This document shows, in pieces, positions 33,000 through 43,302 of a DNA stretch of 64,000 nucleotides. Within the stretch, counting starts at the first letter, position 1, and each line of letters starts with the position of its first letter. The stretch spans positions 143,312,623 to 143,376,622 of the forward strand of contig CP092863.1 of NCBI GenBank assembly GCA_030710605.1. The letters are read 5' to 3'. The stretch is from Cordylochernes scorpioides. Its lineage: Eukaryota > Arthropoda > Arachnida > Pseudoscorpiones > Chernetidae. A program made the translations under genes and the position numbers. Under the pieces are notes generated by a model. The model did not search any database. It was not told the DNA's origin and saw only the letters and a list, made by a program, of their open reading frames with translations.

Positions 33000-33070
33000 T
33001 GCATCGGCAGGGAATCGAACCCGGGCCGCCCGCGTGGCAGGCGAGTATTTTACCACTGAACTACCGATGC
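33000..33070 (-). tRNA. tRNA-Gly (GCC)
   Basis: The minus strand reads a 71-nt cloverleaf with acceptor GCATCGG/CCGATGC and discriminator A, anticodon loop CTGCCAC (anticodon GCC), anticodon stem CTCGC/GCGGG, and T-loop TTCGATT. A run of T follows at once (32990-32999 on the complement), a good Pol III terminator. Box A is TAGTTCAGTGGTA and box B is GGTTCGATTCC. Two positions do not pair: C13-A22 in the D stem and C50-T64 in the T stem. It may therefore be a weak or decaying gene copy. Unlike the SINE heads, it has no SINE body. Confidence 0.8.
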
Positions 33071-33074
33071 TTAT

Positions 33075-33638
33075 AAGAAATGGCCATATTTGGGTATTTA
33101 TTCCATTCACAAAAGCACAAACGGTGACAGAATTAAGAATTGATTGATGACTCTGATACTTGTATTTTTAAATATATATTCAATATAAAGAAAAGGTTTA
33201 ACCTAAGTATCAATCTACAGTATCTAGATATTTAATAAATAATCATAAGACAATTTTTTCCTATACAACGGAATGACACATACAAAAACACAAAATATTC
33301 TTTATGAACAAATATTCTATTTAAATATCAACAGTTTGATGATGGTTTTTCTACTTAAATAATAAAAAAGAGGGAAATATTAATAACCCTAAATGATAAA
33401 TTGTCTTTAAGAAAAATGTCGTCTTAAAAAAATATCATTTAAAAAAAATCGAAGCCTAATGGTTGTCTTCTTGATGGTCAAAAGTCATAAAATATTTTTT
33501 TCTGAAAAAAAGAAATATCACAGATAATTTTTTAAAGTTGTATTTCACTCTCTGGACTATATATTATTATTACAAAACCAAGCGATGAGTAAAATTACAA
33601 TTTTTTTAAATTATTCAATTTATATGAAAAATTTCATG
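33075..33638. other. AT-rich stretch, nothing recognised
   Basis: No supported feature. Confidence 0.45.
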
Positions 33639-33640
33639 TA

Positions 33641-34268
33641 CAGTAAAACCTCCCTTTAGCGGACACCCCGCTAGAGGACACCTCTCAATTAAGGAGAGTT
33701 TTCATTTGCAAAATTACCATTTTTACTATTCAGCAACTCTCTGGTAAGAAGACAACTCTCTCTGAAGAACACTTTGGCTCTGTAACTAGGTGTTGTCCTT
33801 TACAGAGAGGTAGTTCTACGGTAGCAACTCTCTGGTAAGAGGACACCTCTCCCTAAAGGACACTTTGGCTCTGTAACTAGGTGTTGTCCTTTACAGATAG
33901 GTTGTTATACTGTAGCAACTCTCTGGTAAGAGGACATCTCTCCCTAAAGGACACTCTGTAACTAGGTGTTGTCCTTTACAGAGAGGTAGTTCTACTGTAG
34001 CAACTCTCTGGTAAGAGGACATCTCTCCCTAAAGGACACTTTGGCTCTGTAACTAGGTGTTGTCCTTTACAGAGAGGTAGTTCTACTGTAGCAACTCTCT
34101 GGTAAGAGGACACCTCTCTCTAAAGAACACTTTGGCTCTGTAACTAGGTGTTGTCCTTTAGAGAGGTAGTTCTACTGTAGCAACTCTCTGGTAAGAGGAC
34201 ACCTCTCCTTAAAGGACACTTTGGCTCTGTAACTAGGTGTTGTCCTTTACAGAGAGGTAGTTCTACTG
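33641..34268 (+). mobile_element. pogo-like MITE with an expanded 91-bp array
   Basis: The left end CAGTAAAACCTCCCTTTAGC and right end GAGGTAGTTCTACTG lie next to TA (33639-33640, 34269-34270). Units restart with AGCAACTCTCTGGTAAGA at about 33732, 33823, 33914, 33999, 34090 and 34179; the period is 91 with 85 and 89 variants. No transposase. Confidence 0.8.
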
Positions 34269-34299
34269 TATTAGTATTTCCTGATGTTGTATCTCATTC

Positions 34300-34745
34300 T
34301 TTATCATCATTAATAAAGGTTCTACTAGGGTGATAAACATAATACTTCGTTCCGATACATATTTAAAGGGAGAGGTGCCTCTTATGGTACATGAATATCA
34401 TCCTCCCGTAAATTTATGTTATATAAAAGTGTATATGATTACTATTATAATTTGAATAATCATCTGGAATAGTATATTATTAAAAGGACAAAATCGCAAG
34501 GAAGAAAAGTGTCGATATACATACATATATGGAAGCAATGGTCGCCTCTCCCGTCAAAATAAACGTCACAATCTGACGCCATCTATTGATGTTGGTCTAG
34601 TTGGTGTTGTGGCTTTGTCACCGACCCGATGCCGCTAGTTGCGGCGACGGTCAATAGATGGCGTCAGATTCTGACGTTTATTTTGACGGGAGAGGGACCA
34701 TTGCTTCCATGGATAAATTCCTCCCGGCAAATTTTCCATCTATAT
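34300..34745. repeat. Group D end and group B foldback without ribozyme
   Basis: 34300-34415 matches the group D terminus (GGTGATAAACATAAT, AAAGGGAGAGGTGCC). 34515-34745 is a B foldback: inverted AATGGTCGCCTCTCCCGTCA ends, CGCCATCTATTGA, and a GTCACCGACCCGATGCCGCT interior, with the ribozyme deleted. Confidence 0.65.
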
Positions 34746-34749
34746 ACAT

Positions 34750-35085
34750 ATATATATGAAAAAAAACAATAGAAAAAAATAAAAGATAAGTGGGTCAGGT
34801 GTTGATATTAAAAATAAAGAAGGCATTTCTTGATTTCTCGGGAAGCCTCTGGGACCAAAAAATATTTTTGGTCGTAGTGGTTACAGCCTACTCCACGCTG
34901 ACGAGCGCCAACAGCGCGAAACGCGTTCGTGGATGACTTTTCTTGATTTATCAAGAAATTGGGTTGACTAAATATCACAGGGCAAGCTGAATAAACGTTT
35001 AGTTTACTTTTGCTCCACTAGATGGCGCTCTGCCATCTAAAAAGCGCATGTGCTCGTGGTCAGGAGATACCTTCTTTATTTTTAA
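34750..35085. repeat. Group A2 hammerhead element
   Basis: The edges are GTCAGGTGTTGATATTAAAA and GGTCAGGAGATACCTTC. Inside are AGCCTCTGGGACC, the ribozyme at 34892-34933, TTGATTTATCAAGAAATT and GATGGCGCTCTGCCATC. It is the mirror-image partner of 39820-40090. Confidence 0.75.
34892..34933 (+). ncRNA. Hammerhead ribozyme, group A2, fully consensus
   Basis: Helix I TCCACG/CGTGGA is perfect (34892-34897 with 34928-34933). The core CTGACGA is at 34898-34904. Helix II GCGC/GCGC is perfect (34905-34908 with 34914-34917), loop CAACA. GAA is at 34918-34920, the palindromic helix III ACGCGT at 34921-34926, and cleavage is expected after T34927. Every conserved core position agrees with the hammerhead consensus. 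Helix III cannot form within one molecule, so two copies would pair. This is the best candidate for an assay. Confidence 0.88.
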
Positions 35086-35087
35086 TA

Positions 35088-36581
35088 CACTGGTGTCCAA
35101 AAAATAAGAAGCTTAACCAATATTGAAATTTCTCAAAAGCTAATTTATTAACAAATATAAAATTTAGTATACAAATAGTTTAAACTATGGAGAATTTGAC
35201 TAGCTATATGAAAATTAAAAAATATATTTGAAATTATGAAATATGCAAATTATTACCAACATACCCAAAGCTAAGGTTCCAGATCTTAAAGAAATAAGAT
35301 ATCAATAGGGAGTATGATCACCTCTAACAGCTATCAAGGTCTCACAGCGAGCTCTCATACTGTTTACCAGGCTTTGGAGGAGGTCCAGGGGTAGTAAACC
35401 CCACTCCTCCAATAGGGCAGTTCTTAGCTCAACGAGGGTTCTGGGAGAGGGGTGACGAGCTCCAATACGCCTCCCTAGAGCATCCCACACATTCTCTATT
35501 GGATTCAGGTCCGGAGATCTGGCTGGCCAATCCATCCTTCGAATATTCTCACTCTGGAGATATTCATTGACTAGCCTAGCCCTATGCGGACGAGCATTAT
35601 CGTCCATAAAAATAAATTTGTGACCAATTTGATCTCTATAAGGTCTTAGATAGGGCTCAAGGATCTCGTTCCTGTACCTTTGGGCAGTTAAAGTGCCCCC
35701 AGAAAAAATTTGGAGGGGTGTGCGACTGCTAGAACTGATGCCAGTCCAGATTAAGAGACTGCCCCCTCTAAAACTGTCTATTTCCTTGATGTTACTGGGA
35801 TGATAGCGGGTTCCAGGCTTCCTCCAGATGAAAACTCGTCGAGAATCTGTGCTTAAACTAAATCTTGACTCGTCACTGAAGAGAACATTGGCCCACTGAT
35901 CATGAGTCCAGGCGTGATGTTCCAAGCACCAATTCAAGCGGGCTCTCCTGTGAGAAGAGGTTAAAGGGATACAGACCATTGGTCGTCTTGCATAAAGAGC
36001 ACCTTCGTGAAGCCTTCGGTAAACAGTTTGTCTTGAAATTCTCGTTCCAGTAGCACTTGAGAGTTCATTAGAAAGTTGAATAGCTGTCATCTCCCTATGG
36101 CGCTTGGCAGTTACGACCAGATAACGGTCTTCAGAGGTAGCTGTTTTTCTTTTTCTACCAGAACCTTCTTTTTTTTTTGATGGTTCCTGTCTCAATGAAC
36201 TGTTTCCATATTTTGCTGACCACATATTTATTCACATTTAGCCATTTTGCTACTTCAACTTGTGATTGCCTTGCCTCTATTCTTCCAACAGCTCTCCATT
36301 TTAAATCATCTGCTAAATTTTTCGTAAACTCATAATTAACTAAGGATTAAATAAAATTATAATTGGACAATTCTTAGATGGGGTAAACGACACGCCAAAT
36401 AGCACACTTATAAAGACAATCATAAATTAGCATATTTTCAATTTTACCGAATCGAATGGTTGCGATAAATAAATTCTAAGACTTAAAATACATAATTAAA
36501 TTACTTTTTAGCTTTTAGCGTTGTATATTTCAAAACATATCATTAAAAAACAAAAAGTTTCCTATTTTTTGGACACCAGTG
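35088..36581 (-). mobile_element. Tc1-like transposon, nearly intact
   Basis: The inverted repeats CACTGGTGTCCAAAAAATA and complement are next to TA on both sides (35086-35087, 36582-36583). The length of 1494 bp is typical for Tc1. It has one transposase gene on the minus strand with a single visible lesion. Confidence 0.94.
35302..36333 (-). pseudogene. Tc1 transposase, one frameshift in a poly-A tract
   Basis: The true start is probably ATG at 36333 (MSLRKN), giving the first helix-turn-helix (EVAKWLNVNKYVVSKIW). It runs out of frame at a run of ten A (36168-36177 on the complement). From there the second frame, open for 307 codons, carries GSGRKRK, the second HTH (ISRQTVYRRL), and the catalytic D,D34E set FSDESRF, MDDNARPH and SPDLNPIENVWD. 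A nine-A tract would make one frame. The C-terminal two thirds look undamaged, so the insertion is young. The shift could also be a sequencing error. Confidence 0.9.
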
Positions 36582-36599
36582 TATATGTATATATATAGA

Positions 36600-36780
36600 T
36601 ATGTTAATAAAAAACAATTTAAAAATCAGGTAAAAAGTTTCTTTTAATTTTGAATTTGCAAGCTTTCGAGCAAATATACTGTTCTTCAAAGTTTGCAAAT
36701 TCAAAATTAAAAAAAAAAAACTTTTTAGCTAATTTTTATTTTTTCTTTTTCGAATAATTTCTGTGTAACTATTGTTTACA
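36600..36780. repeat. Small foldback
   Basis: AATTTTGAATTTGCAAGCTT and GTTTGCAAATTCAAAATT are inverted around 36665-36690, with poly-A/T shoulders. It is unrelated to the other families. Confidence 0.5.
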
Positions 36781-36984
36781 TAAAACAATGTATCCTCTTA
36801 TACGTTCTTATTTGTACTCCTGTAAAAGGACAGAAAAACTCGAAAGCTCGTCTAAATAAATAATTTTTATTTCACGATTTTTTTTTTCTTTCTTTATAAT
36901 GTATATAATTACTAGGATTAATTTTAAAACTATAAATAAATACATTTATAATTTTTATAAATTCAATTGCCATCTATACAGTTT

Positions 36985-37530
36985 GTCTCAAGGACCACGC
37001 CATCACCATCACCTCAGCGGCGAAGTACGCGATCTACGTTTTCTTTGTAAATCACGGCATACGTGGTGTCGCTGGAGACCCGCTGGTGATTCTCCACCAA
37101 ACTCTGCAGAGGTGGCAGAGGCGCCATATTCATTGTACATAATATATATAATGCATATTATCTTTTTTTTTAATAGTGCAGACTGTGCACTTTGCATGTA
37201 TTGACAAGATGTCAATAAAATTACACCTATCCCCCGATTTACACGGTACTTGTTTTACACGTTTCCGCTTTTACACGGTTTTCCAAATAAGTTTTATTTT
37301 GTTTGTTTTTAACGCACTATACTAAATGCTACTGTGATTGAACACATGCGCTGTGTACACATCTCACGAGGAATCCCGAGCTTATGTGCTGACTACATAT
37401 TTTAACCTGTCAATGCATTTTATTTTTATTTCTGTGTATACCTATCCCCCGATTTACACGTTTTTCTCAGGAACGTATCTACCGTGTAAATCGGGGGATA
37501 GGTGTATTTTAATTGTCAATTGTCTATTGA
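36985..37530 (+). repeat. R repeat, copy 1, split by a MITE
   Basis: It shares ACCACGCCATCACCATC, GTACGCGATCTACG, ATACGTGGTGTCGCTGGAG and CTCCACCAAACTCTGCAG with 51836-52095. The 3' end has TTGACAAG and TCAATAAAAT, then the MITE 37224-37504, then TTTTAATTGTCAATTG. The TCAATAAA word and A/T tail suggest the 3' end of a longer transcript-derived element that I cannot name. Confidence 0.6.
37224..37504. mobile_element. MITE with verified TA duplication
   Basis: The terminal inverted repeats are CACCTATCCCCCGATTTACA and complement. TA flanks both sides (37222-37223, 37505-37506). The R repeat copy at 52070-52080 shows the empty site with a single TA, proving the duplication. A third, internal copy of the end (37439-37460) makes the element end-heavy. 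Confidence 0.85.
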
Positions 37531-37559
37531 TAAAATTTGTAACAAAATCAATTGAATGG

Positions 37560-37695
37560 CAATATGTTTCTTTTCGATAATATCATCAAATATTATCATT
37601 ATCATTTTTTTATCATTGTAGTAAGGTCTGTAGAAATAATATTTGATGAGAGTATTATAAAGAAACATATATTTCCAGTAAATTTATTCTTATTA
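37560..37695. repeat. FB1-related outer arms only
   Basis: ATATCATCAAATATTATCAT and its complement surround CATTGTAGTAAGGTCTGTAG. The same outer arms occur at 9500-9760. Confidence 0.55.
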
Positions 37696-37699
37696 CAAA

Positions 37700-38720
37700 T
37701 ATTTATAATTATTCCAGTATTTAAAAACAAAACTATTTCTCAATATTTATAACTTTAAAATAAACATTTTTTTAAATTTTGAAAATCTCGTTTGGTATTT
37801 TTTTTAACTCGAAAAAATAATTTTAGTCAAAATTGATTAAAAATATATATTCGAATTATTTTCATAGAGTTAATAATATATATATTTTATGAATTATTTT
37901 TGTAAATAAAAGAATTGAATAGTATAGTCGTGATATAAAAGAATAAATAGAGAATTTATATATAATATATATATACACCACAGATCACTAAAAGATTTTT
38001 TGACTGAGCTCTGGCATTAAAAAAAAGGAGTAATTTCCTTCGCATGGATTCACCCCACAAACTGGAATAGAAGCTCTTAAGAACATTTTAGAAGGACAAG
38101 TTTTTTGTTTCAACTTCCATTAGACCAAAGAAGCATCTTGTCTCCAACCTAAACATTAGAAATAAATATACACATGTCCTTAGCGCTACTTTTTTGATGG
38201 GAAAGAAGAGAGAGAAAAAAAAAAGTTATGAAAAATTTCCAAAAAACTTTTTTTATGATTATTTTTTTAAAGTTGTTATTTGGTAACTTTTTAAAAATTA
38301 GTTTCCTAAAAGTTTTGCGTTATTTTTATTTATTAAAATTTTTTTAGTAAATATGACTCAAAAAGCGTTGGGTGGAATTTTTTTTTTTATAAATAGGGAT
38401 TGAAAAGACTGTTGTAGTTAGTGCTTTGTGTGTGTTTTTTTTAGGGAAGTGTAGATTTTTTTTTACCCGTGTGTTAACAGCTTGTAAAATGTGGTGAATT
38501 GATTCTTCATTATTTTTAAGAAAGTTTTTTTAAAAAGCTTTCGATAATATATCTTTAATATTTACTTCGATAATATGTAAAATTTCCAATAATTCTGTTT
38601 TTTTTTTTTTTCTGTGTGGAATCTACACTCCCATAACATCTCAATTATTGTTAGAAAAACAAAATGCTAAAGATATTTTGATATTCTCTTCAATTTCCTA
38701 TTAGTACGAATTTTATTTTT
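37700..38720. other. AT-rich stretch, nothing recognised
   Basis: Long T and A runs; no element ends, no open frame of interest. Confidence 0.45.
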
Positions 38721-38724
38721 TACT

Positions 38725-39465
38725 ATCCGAATGACCCGGGCAACGCCCCGGTTTTACCCAATTAAATGTTTTTATTCAAACACTTTTCGTTACAATTATA
38801 AATTGGCGCCGTGGATGTCACTCTTGTGAAACGTCCCGCTCCAAACTTTGTGTGTTTTCAAAATATAAAAATGTAAATTCTCACAACGATATTTGAAAAT
38901 TCTATTATTTTGATTTCCAAATACTATTCGTTACGATTATAAATTGGCGCCGTGGATGTCACTCTTGTGAAACGTCCCGCTCCAAACTTTGTGTGTTTTC
39001 AAAATATAAAAATGTAAATTTTCACAACGATATTTGAAAATTCTATTATTTTGATTTCCAAATACTATTCGTTACAATTATAAATTGGCGCCGTGGATGT
39101 CACTCTTGTGAAACGTCCCGCTCCAAACTTTGTGTGTTTTTAAAATATAAATATTTTCACAACGATATTTGAAAATTCTATTATTTTGATTTCCAAATAC
39201 TATTCGTTACAATTATAAATTGGCGCCGTGGATGTCACTCTTGTGAAACGTCCCGCTACAAACTTTGTGTGTTTTTAAAATATAAATATTTTCACAACGA
39301 TATTTGAAAATTGTATTATTTTGATTTCCAAATACTATTCGTTACAATTATAAATTGGCGCCGTGGATGTCACTCTTGTGAAACGTCCCGCTACAAACTT
39401 TGTGTGTTTTTAAAATATAAAAATGTAAATTTTCACAACGATATTTGAAAATTGTATTATTTTTA
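38725..39465 (+). repeat. Tandem array within the GC-hairpin repeat
   Basis: It starts with ACCCGGGCAACGCCCCGG, then five units whose TTGGCGCCGTGG word begins at 38803, 38944, 39085, 39220 and 39355 (periods 141, 141, 135, 135). Units contain GTGAAACGTCCCGCTCCAAA. Elsewhere in the window this piece is single-copy, so the array is a local expansion. Confidence 0.85.
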
Positions 39466-39469
39466 TATG

Positions 39470-39815
39470 AATATATTTTTAATTTGATATACATATAAAA
39501 TGATAGCAAGTGATTTATTATCCCTACGTCGTATTATAATTATCAGTTACGTATTGTGGACGTGTATAGCCGACAAACATACACTGACTTTTATATATAT
39601 AAAGGGATTTAATGTGAAAATCTGATAGTGTAACAAACAAAAAGGGAGGCGAATTCGTAAATGGGTTAACAGTTGGAATATTACACAGAGTAACAATGGC
39701 TATATATGAGCTCGTGTTTGAAAAGGAACTTGTATGTATATTATAAATATAGTTTTTGTTGTTTTCATGTAGACATATATATACCAAGATTTGTTTTGTA
39801 TAATTACTATTAATA
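39470..39815. other. Unassigned AT-rich sequence
   Basis: Nothing recognised; the long minus-strand frame here has no family features. Confidence 0.4.
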
Positions 39816-39819
39816 ATAA

Positions 39820-40090
39820 AGAATATGAAAAAACAATAGAAAAAATAAAAGATAAGTGGGTCAGGTGTTGATATTAAAAATAAAGAAGGCATCTCCTGAC
39901 CACGAGCACATGTGTTTTTTAGATGGCAGAGCGCCATCTAGTGGAGCAAAAATAAACTAAACGTTTATTTAGCTTGCTCCGAGATATTTGGCCAACCTAA
40001 TTTCTTGATAAATCAAAAAAAGCCATCCACGAACGTGTTTCGCGCTGTTGGCGCTCGTCAGCGTGGAGAAGGCTGTAACCACTGTAACAA
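39820..40090. repeat. Group A2 hammerhead element (inverted)
   Basis: It begins GTCAGGTGTTGATATTAAAA and CATCTCCTGACCACGAGCAC and carries the minus-strand ribozyme 40026-40067. The far end is cut at about 40090 (CTGTAACAAAATAATA). Confidence 0.7.
40026..40067 (-). ncRNA. Hammerhead ribozyme, group A2
   Basis: On the minus strand: helix I TCCACG/CGTGGA, core CTGACGA, helix II GCGC/GCGC with loop CAACA, GAA, then ACACGT, T. All is consensus except one base in the helix III palindrome (A for G), which leaves a mismatch. Confidence 0.78.
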
Positions 40091-40229
40091 AATAATAATA
40101 TTTATTTTTAATAAATAATATGCAACGGTAAATTGGTTACGTCCTTCTTACTTACTTTAATTACATAACAATAACAACATTCTCTTGAAGATGACGTTAC
40201 CTGGCCGGCATTTATATTTCTGTAAAAAA

Positions 40230-40345
40230 ATAGCAATTTCGGCCAGTTAGAGTTTTTATTTTCTCAACGTTTCAACAAATATCTTTTATCCTCGTCATTG
40301 CCAAATGCTTTAATTTCTCATGATGAGGATGAAAGATTTTCATAT
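40230..40345. repeat. Decayed group C hammerhead element
   Basis: TTTCGGCCAGTTAGAG and a minus-strand core relic at 40263-40301 (ATGACGA for CTGACGA, helix II GATAAAA/TATTTGTT, GAA, ACGT) match 12515-12783. The second core (40319-40345) is truncated. Confidence 0.6.
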
Positions 40346-40361
40346 CTATTACATATCTACA

Positions 40362-40445
40362 CATGCAGTGCACTTACAGTAAAAGCATTCTTTAACTACC
40401 TACCATGATTATCATAGCCTGTACCACGTGTACTTTAGGGGTAAC
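40362..40445 (+). repeat. SINE 3' tail fragment
   Basis: CTTACAGTAAAAGCA, CTACCATGATTATCA and ACCACGTGTACT match the SINE tail. The head is missing. Confidence 0.6.
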
Positions 40446-40454
40446 TTGAAAAAT

Positions 40455-40925
40455 ATATTATTAAAAAAGGCATCTCTTTATCGTGCAACTGAAAGTTGCT
40501 GATGGCTTGCGCCATCTATCGGAATTTTTTTTTTTTTTTGCTTATCCCTAGTACACGTGGTACAGGCCATGATAATCATGGTGGGTAGTTAGCGACTGCT
40601 TTTTTTTTTTTTTACTGTAAGCGCACCACATGTCTACACATGTGAAAAGCAGTTCGACTTTGCACTTACAAATGCCAGAGCCCCGTTTGGTTACTTGCAC
40701 TCGCTGGTGGGGTTAAACTTTTGCAAGAATCGGGGGCCATTGGAGCATTTTTTTAACAGAAAAAAGTGTCCAATGCGGGAATCGAACCCGGGTCCTAGTG
40801 GTCGAAAACCAAACGGTTTAACCAGCCTTCCACCGACCCCCCCATCTATCGGAATAAATATCAACTATTCTCGTTGATTTTTAATTATTCCAGAATTGGC
40901 CAAATACCTATTCTTGATTAATCAA
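40455..40925. repeat. Group A arm split by a SINE
   Basis: AAAAGGCATCTCTTTATCGT ... GCGCCATCTATCGGAA runs to 40524 and continues at 40843 with CATCTATCGGAATAAATATC ... ATTCTTGATTAATCAAGAA. No ribozyme core remains. Confidence 0.7.
40525..40842 (-). mobile_element. tRNA-derived SINE with target duplication
   Basis: A complete SINE on the minus strand. The tRNA-like head is near 40765-40840 (B-box complement GGAATCGAACC), and the tail is at 40525-40560 with a T-run (poly-A). CATCTATCGGAA is duplicated at 40513-40524 and 40843-40854. A long T-run at 40601-40612 interrupts the body. Confidence 0.88.
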
Positions 40926-41274
40926 GAAAAAATTTTGAAAAATATAAATTATATACTCTAAAAATTCAAATATTTTATATTTTAAAAACATGTATTTTAC
41001 TTTCATCACTGATTGTTCTTCATTTTTTACCATAGGTTTTAGAACACTTTGAACATTGTTGTAAATATGTATAGTTAACATACCTTTTTTTAATTCACTA
41101 ATATAGGATTCATTTTATAGGTTCTATATATATAATTGTAATAAATATTTAATGCATAATTTGCTTCAAGTAATTGAAAATAAAAACTACTTGATAAGTA
41201 AATAATTATCTTTCCTTTTTCACAACTGTTCCTTCAATTCTCTATCTTTTCAACAACATTATATTTATAATATA

Positions 41275-41605
41275 CTAGACGGGTGACCCGGGCTTCGCCC
41301 CGGGATTGACCCGTGTGCATATCTACCCGAGTGATATATATTTAGATAAGATTTTTTAAATACTTGTTTGTTATTAGCATTATCTATTTGTTTGCATCAG
41401 CATAATTTAATCTTTGATAGAGGGCGCTGTTCGTGAGCTAAGTAGAATAATTTGAATATATAGTTTTAATAATTGATTTATATATTTTTTAAAATAGCCT
41501 ATCGTCTTCCCCGTATTTTTTTTACCTATGTATGGAAATTTTGGTTTGAATCAGTGAACTAATGCGAATTTGTATACCGGACATACAAACATATAAAAAG
41601 AGAAA
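41275..41605 (+). repeat. GC-hairpin dispersed repeat, divergent subtype
   Basis: It opens ACTAGACGGGTGACCCGGGC and CGCCCCGGGATTGACCC. Later come GAGGGCGCTGTTCGTGAGC and TTGTATACCGGACATACAAA. The same 3' part precedes the 31-bp array at 52680-52770. Confidence 0.6.
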
Positions 41606-41659
41606 AATATATCATAATAATATATAATAATGATTAAAAAAAGACTATATGATAAACTT

Positions 41660-41975
41660 TTTTATTATTATTATCCCTAGTACACGAGGTGTACAGGCCT
41701 TGATAATCATGGTGGGTAGTTAGCGACTGCTTTTACTGTAAGTATACCACATGTCTATACATGTGTCAAAAGCATTTCGACTTTGCACTTACAAATGTGC
41801 CAGAGCTCCATTTGGTTACTTGCACTCGCTGGTGGGGTTGGACCTTTGCAAGAATCGGGGGGTCATTGGAGCATTTTTTTAATTATAAAAAAAAAAAAAA
41901 AAAGTGCCCAAAGCGGGATTTGATCACGGGTCGTAGCGGTCCAAAACCAATGGTTTAGATCACCCATGATAAAAT
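41660..41975 (-). mobile_element. tRNA-derived SINE
   Basis: A full body and head on the minus strand. The head (41903-41965) is damaged (GGTTTTGGACC; B-box complement GATTTGATCAC). ATATGATAA on both sides (about 41645 and 41978) is a possible target duplication. Confidence 0.78.
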
Positions 41976-42114
41976 ATGATAAGGCTATATTATAATAATA
42001 TAGATTCTCTCCTATTGGATATGGGGAGAACCCCCTAACTGTCTGACTGTCTGAAGGAGGACACGTTGTCGTTGTCTCCTGGACTGTACATAACTGTATA
42101 TACAATAAAAGGAT

Positions 42115-42545
42115 TTAAAAGCGCGAATGTTTCTTTTATACATAAAACGAACTTCTACTGTCCTTACTGCGATGAAAAAATATATTGGGAGGGCTTGGCT
42201 CATCAGTGGTGAACCCTCCCAGCGGTTTCGCCAATTTAATCCACCAGACCGCTTCTCAGAGCTCTAATACTGTATTGGATCATTCTGCTTTTATATGCTA
42301 CACTGAAGGGTGGAATCTTAGAAATGGTTTTCAAGTAAACAATGGACATAAGCTTATACAATATTACAATAATACAATATTAGAGCTCTGAGAAGCGGTC
42401 TGGTGGATTAAATTGGCGAAACCGCTGGGAGGGTTCACCACTGATGAGCCAAGCCCTCCCAATATATTTTTTCATCGCAGTAAGGACAGTAGAAGTTTGT
42501 TTTATGTATAAAAGAAACATTCGCGCTTTTAAATCCTTTTATTTT
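42115..42545. repeat. FB1 foldback with complete tip
   Basis: It is a full-length copy of the TTGGC subfamily: outer arms GAATGTTTCTTTTATACATA, inner arms GGGAGGGCTTGGCTCATCAG, tip GAGCTCTAATACTGTATTGG and TTCAAGTAAACAATGGACAT. It serves as the reference for the interrupted copies at 5690 and 23870. Confidence 0.78.
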
Positions 42546-42659
42546 ATATGTATAGATGGCGCGTTATTGCTTTGTGATAACTGTATATAGTTTACTCTTT
42601 TAGTTTATCTTTCTCATATATATAGGTTTTTAACTTAAAATTAAAGATTTTTAATTTTA

Positions 42660-43100
42660 AATTAAAGTTTATAGTTTTCTCTCCCTCGGTTTATATAGAT
42701 TCTACAAGGCCGCAGTCAATGTCCGTTGGAGAAAAATGGATTCGCCGAATGTCGTGGTTTGCTTGGAGGAAGAAAGCGAAGATTGAATGCGGCTGATTCC
42801 ACACTAGCCCTCTCAATGATATCTTAACCTTGACATACTCTAAACATTGGTACTTTAATTTAAATATTTAATCATGTACGGTTCCTTTTGCTCTGTATGT
42901 TTATTTTTTTTTTTTTTTGTATATATGGTTATATTTCTTTTTGTTTGGTTTTTCTTTCTTCTCTCTTTCCTTATTACTTCTTGTATTCTAGTTTTTACTT
43001 TTGAAATATCTTCCTTTCCTGAATCCCGTAGAGGGGAATCATGTATAGGGCTGGATGCCCCAATAAAAAGGCTTATGTGTGTGCGTGTGTGTGAGTAATT
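42660..43100 (+). other. Possible retroelement 3' end
   Basis: The stretch has a T-rich middle, TTCCTGAATCCCGTAGAGG, GGATGCCCCAATAAAAAGG with a polyadenylation-type signal, then a (TG)n tail. I could not place it in a family. Confidence 0.3.
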
Positions 43101-43106
43101 ATAGTT

Positions 43107-43302
43107 TTCTATCACCATATTCCCCCATGTTAAATCCTATAGAAAAGGTGTTTTCAAAAATAAAATTGTCTGCACAAAATTTTCTGGCCGATCCACAAAA
43201 TACTTAAAATTTGGTACAGATTATTGGAGTGACCACTTCTACTGATTGCAACAATGTTGACATGTCTAGGAAACTGGCTGTAGCAGAACAACCGTTGCAT
43301 TA
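43107..43302 (+). pseudogene. DDE transposase C-terminal fragment
   Basis: The frame reads FLSPYSPMLNPIEKVFSKIK, the last catalytic block (NPIE) of IS630/Tc1-type DDE transposases, then about 40 residues with one internal stop (near 43206), ending in TAA at 43300-43302. The rest of the gene is missing. It differs from the Tc1 and mariner proteins elsewhere in the window. Confidence 0.55.

Noticed and set aside
39524-39937. 137-codon minus-strand frame
   Set aside because: Spans unrelated AT-rich sequence and the edge of an A2 element; no family features.
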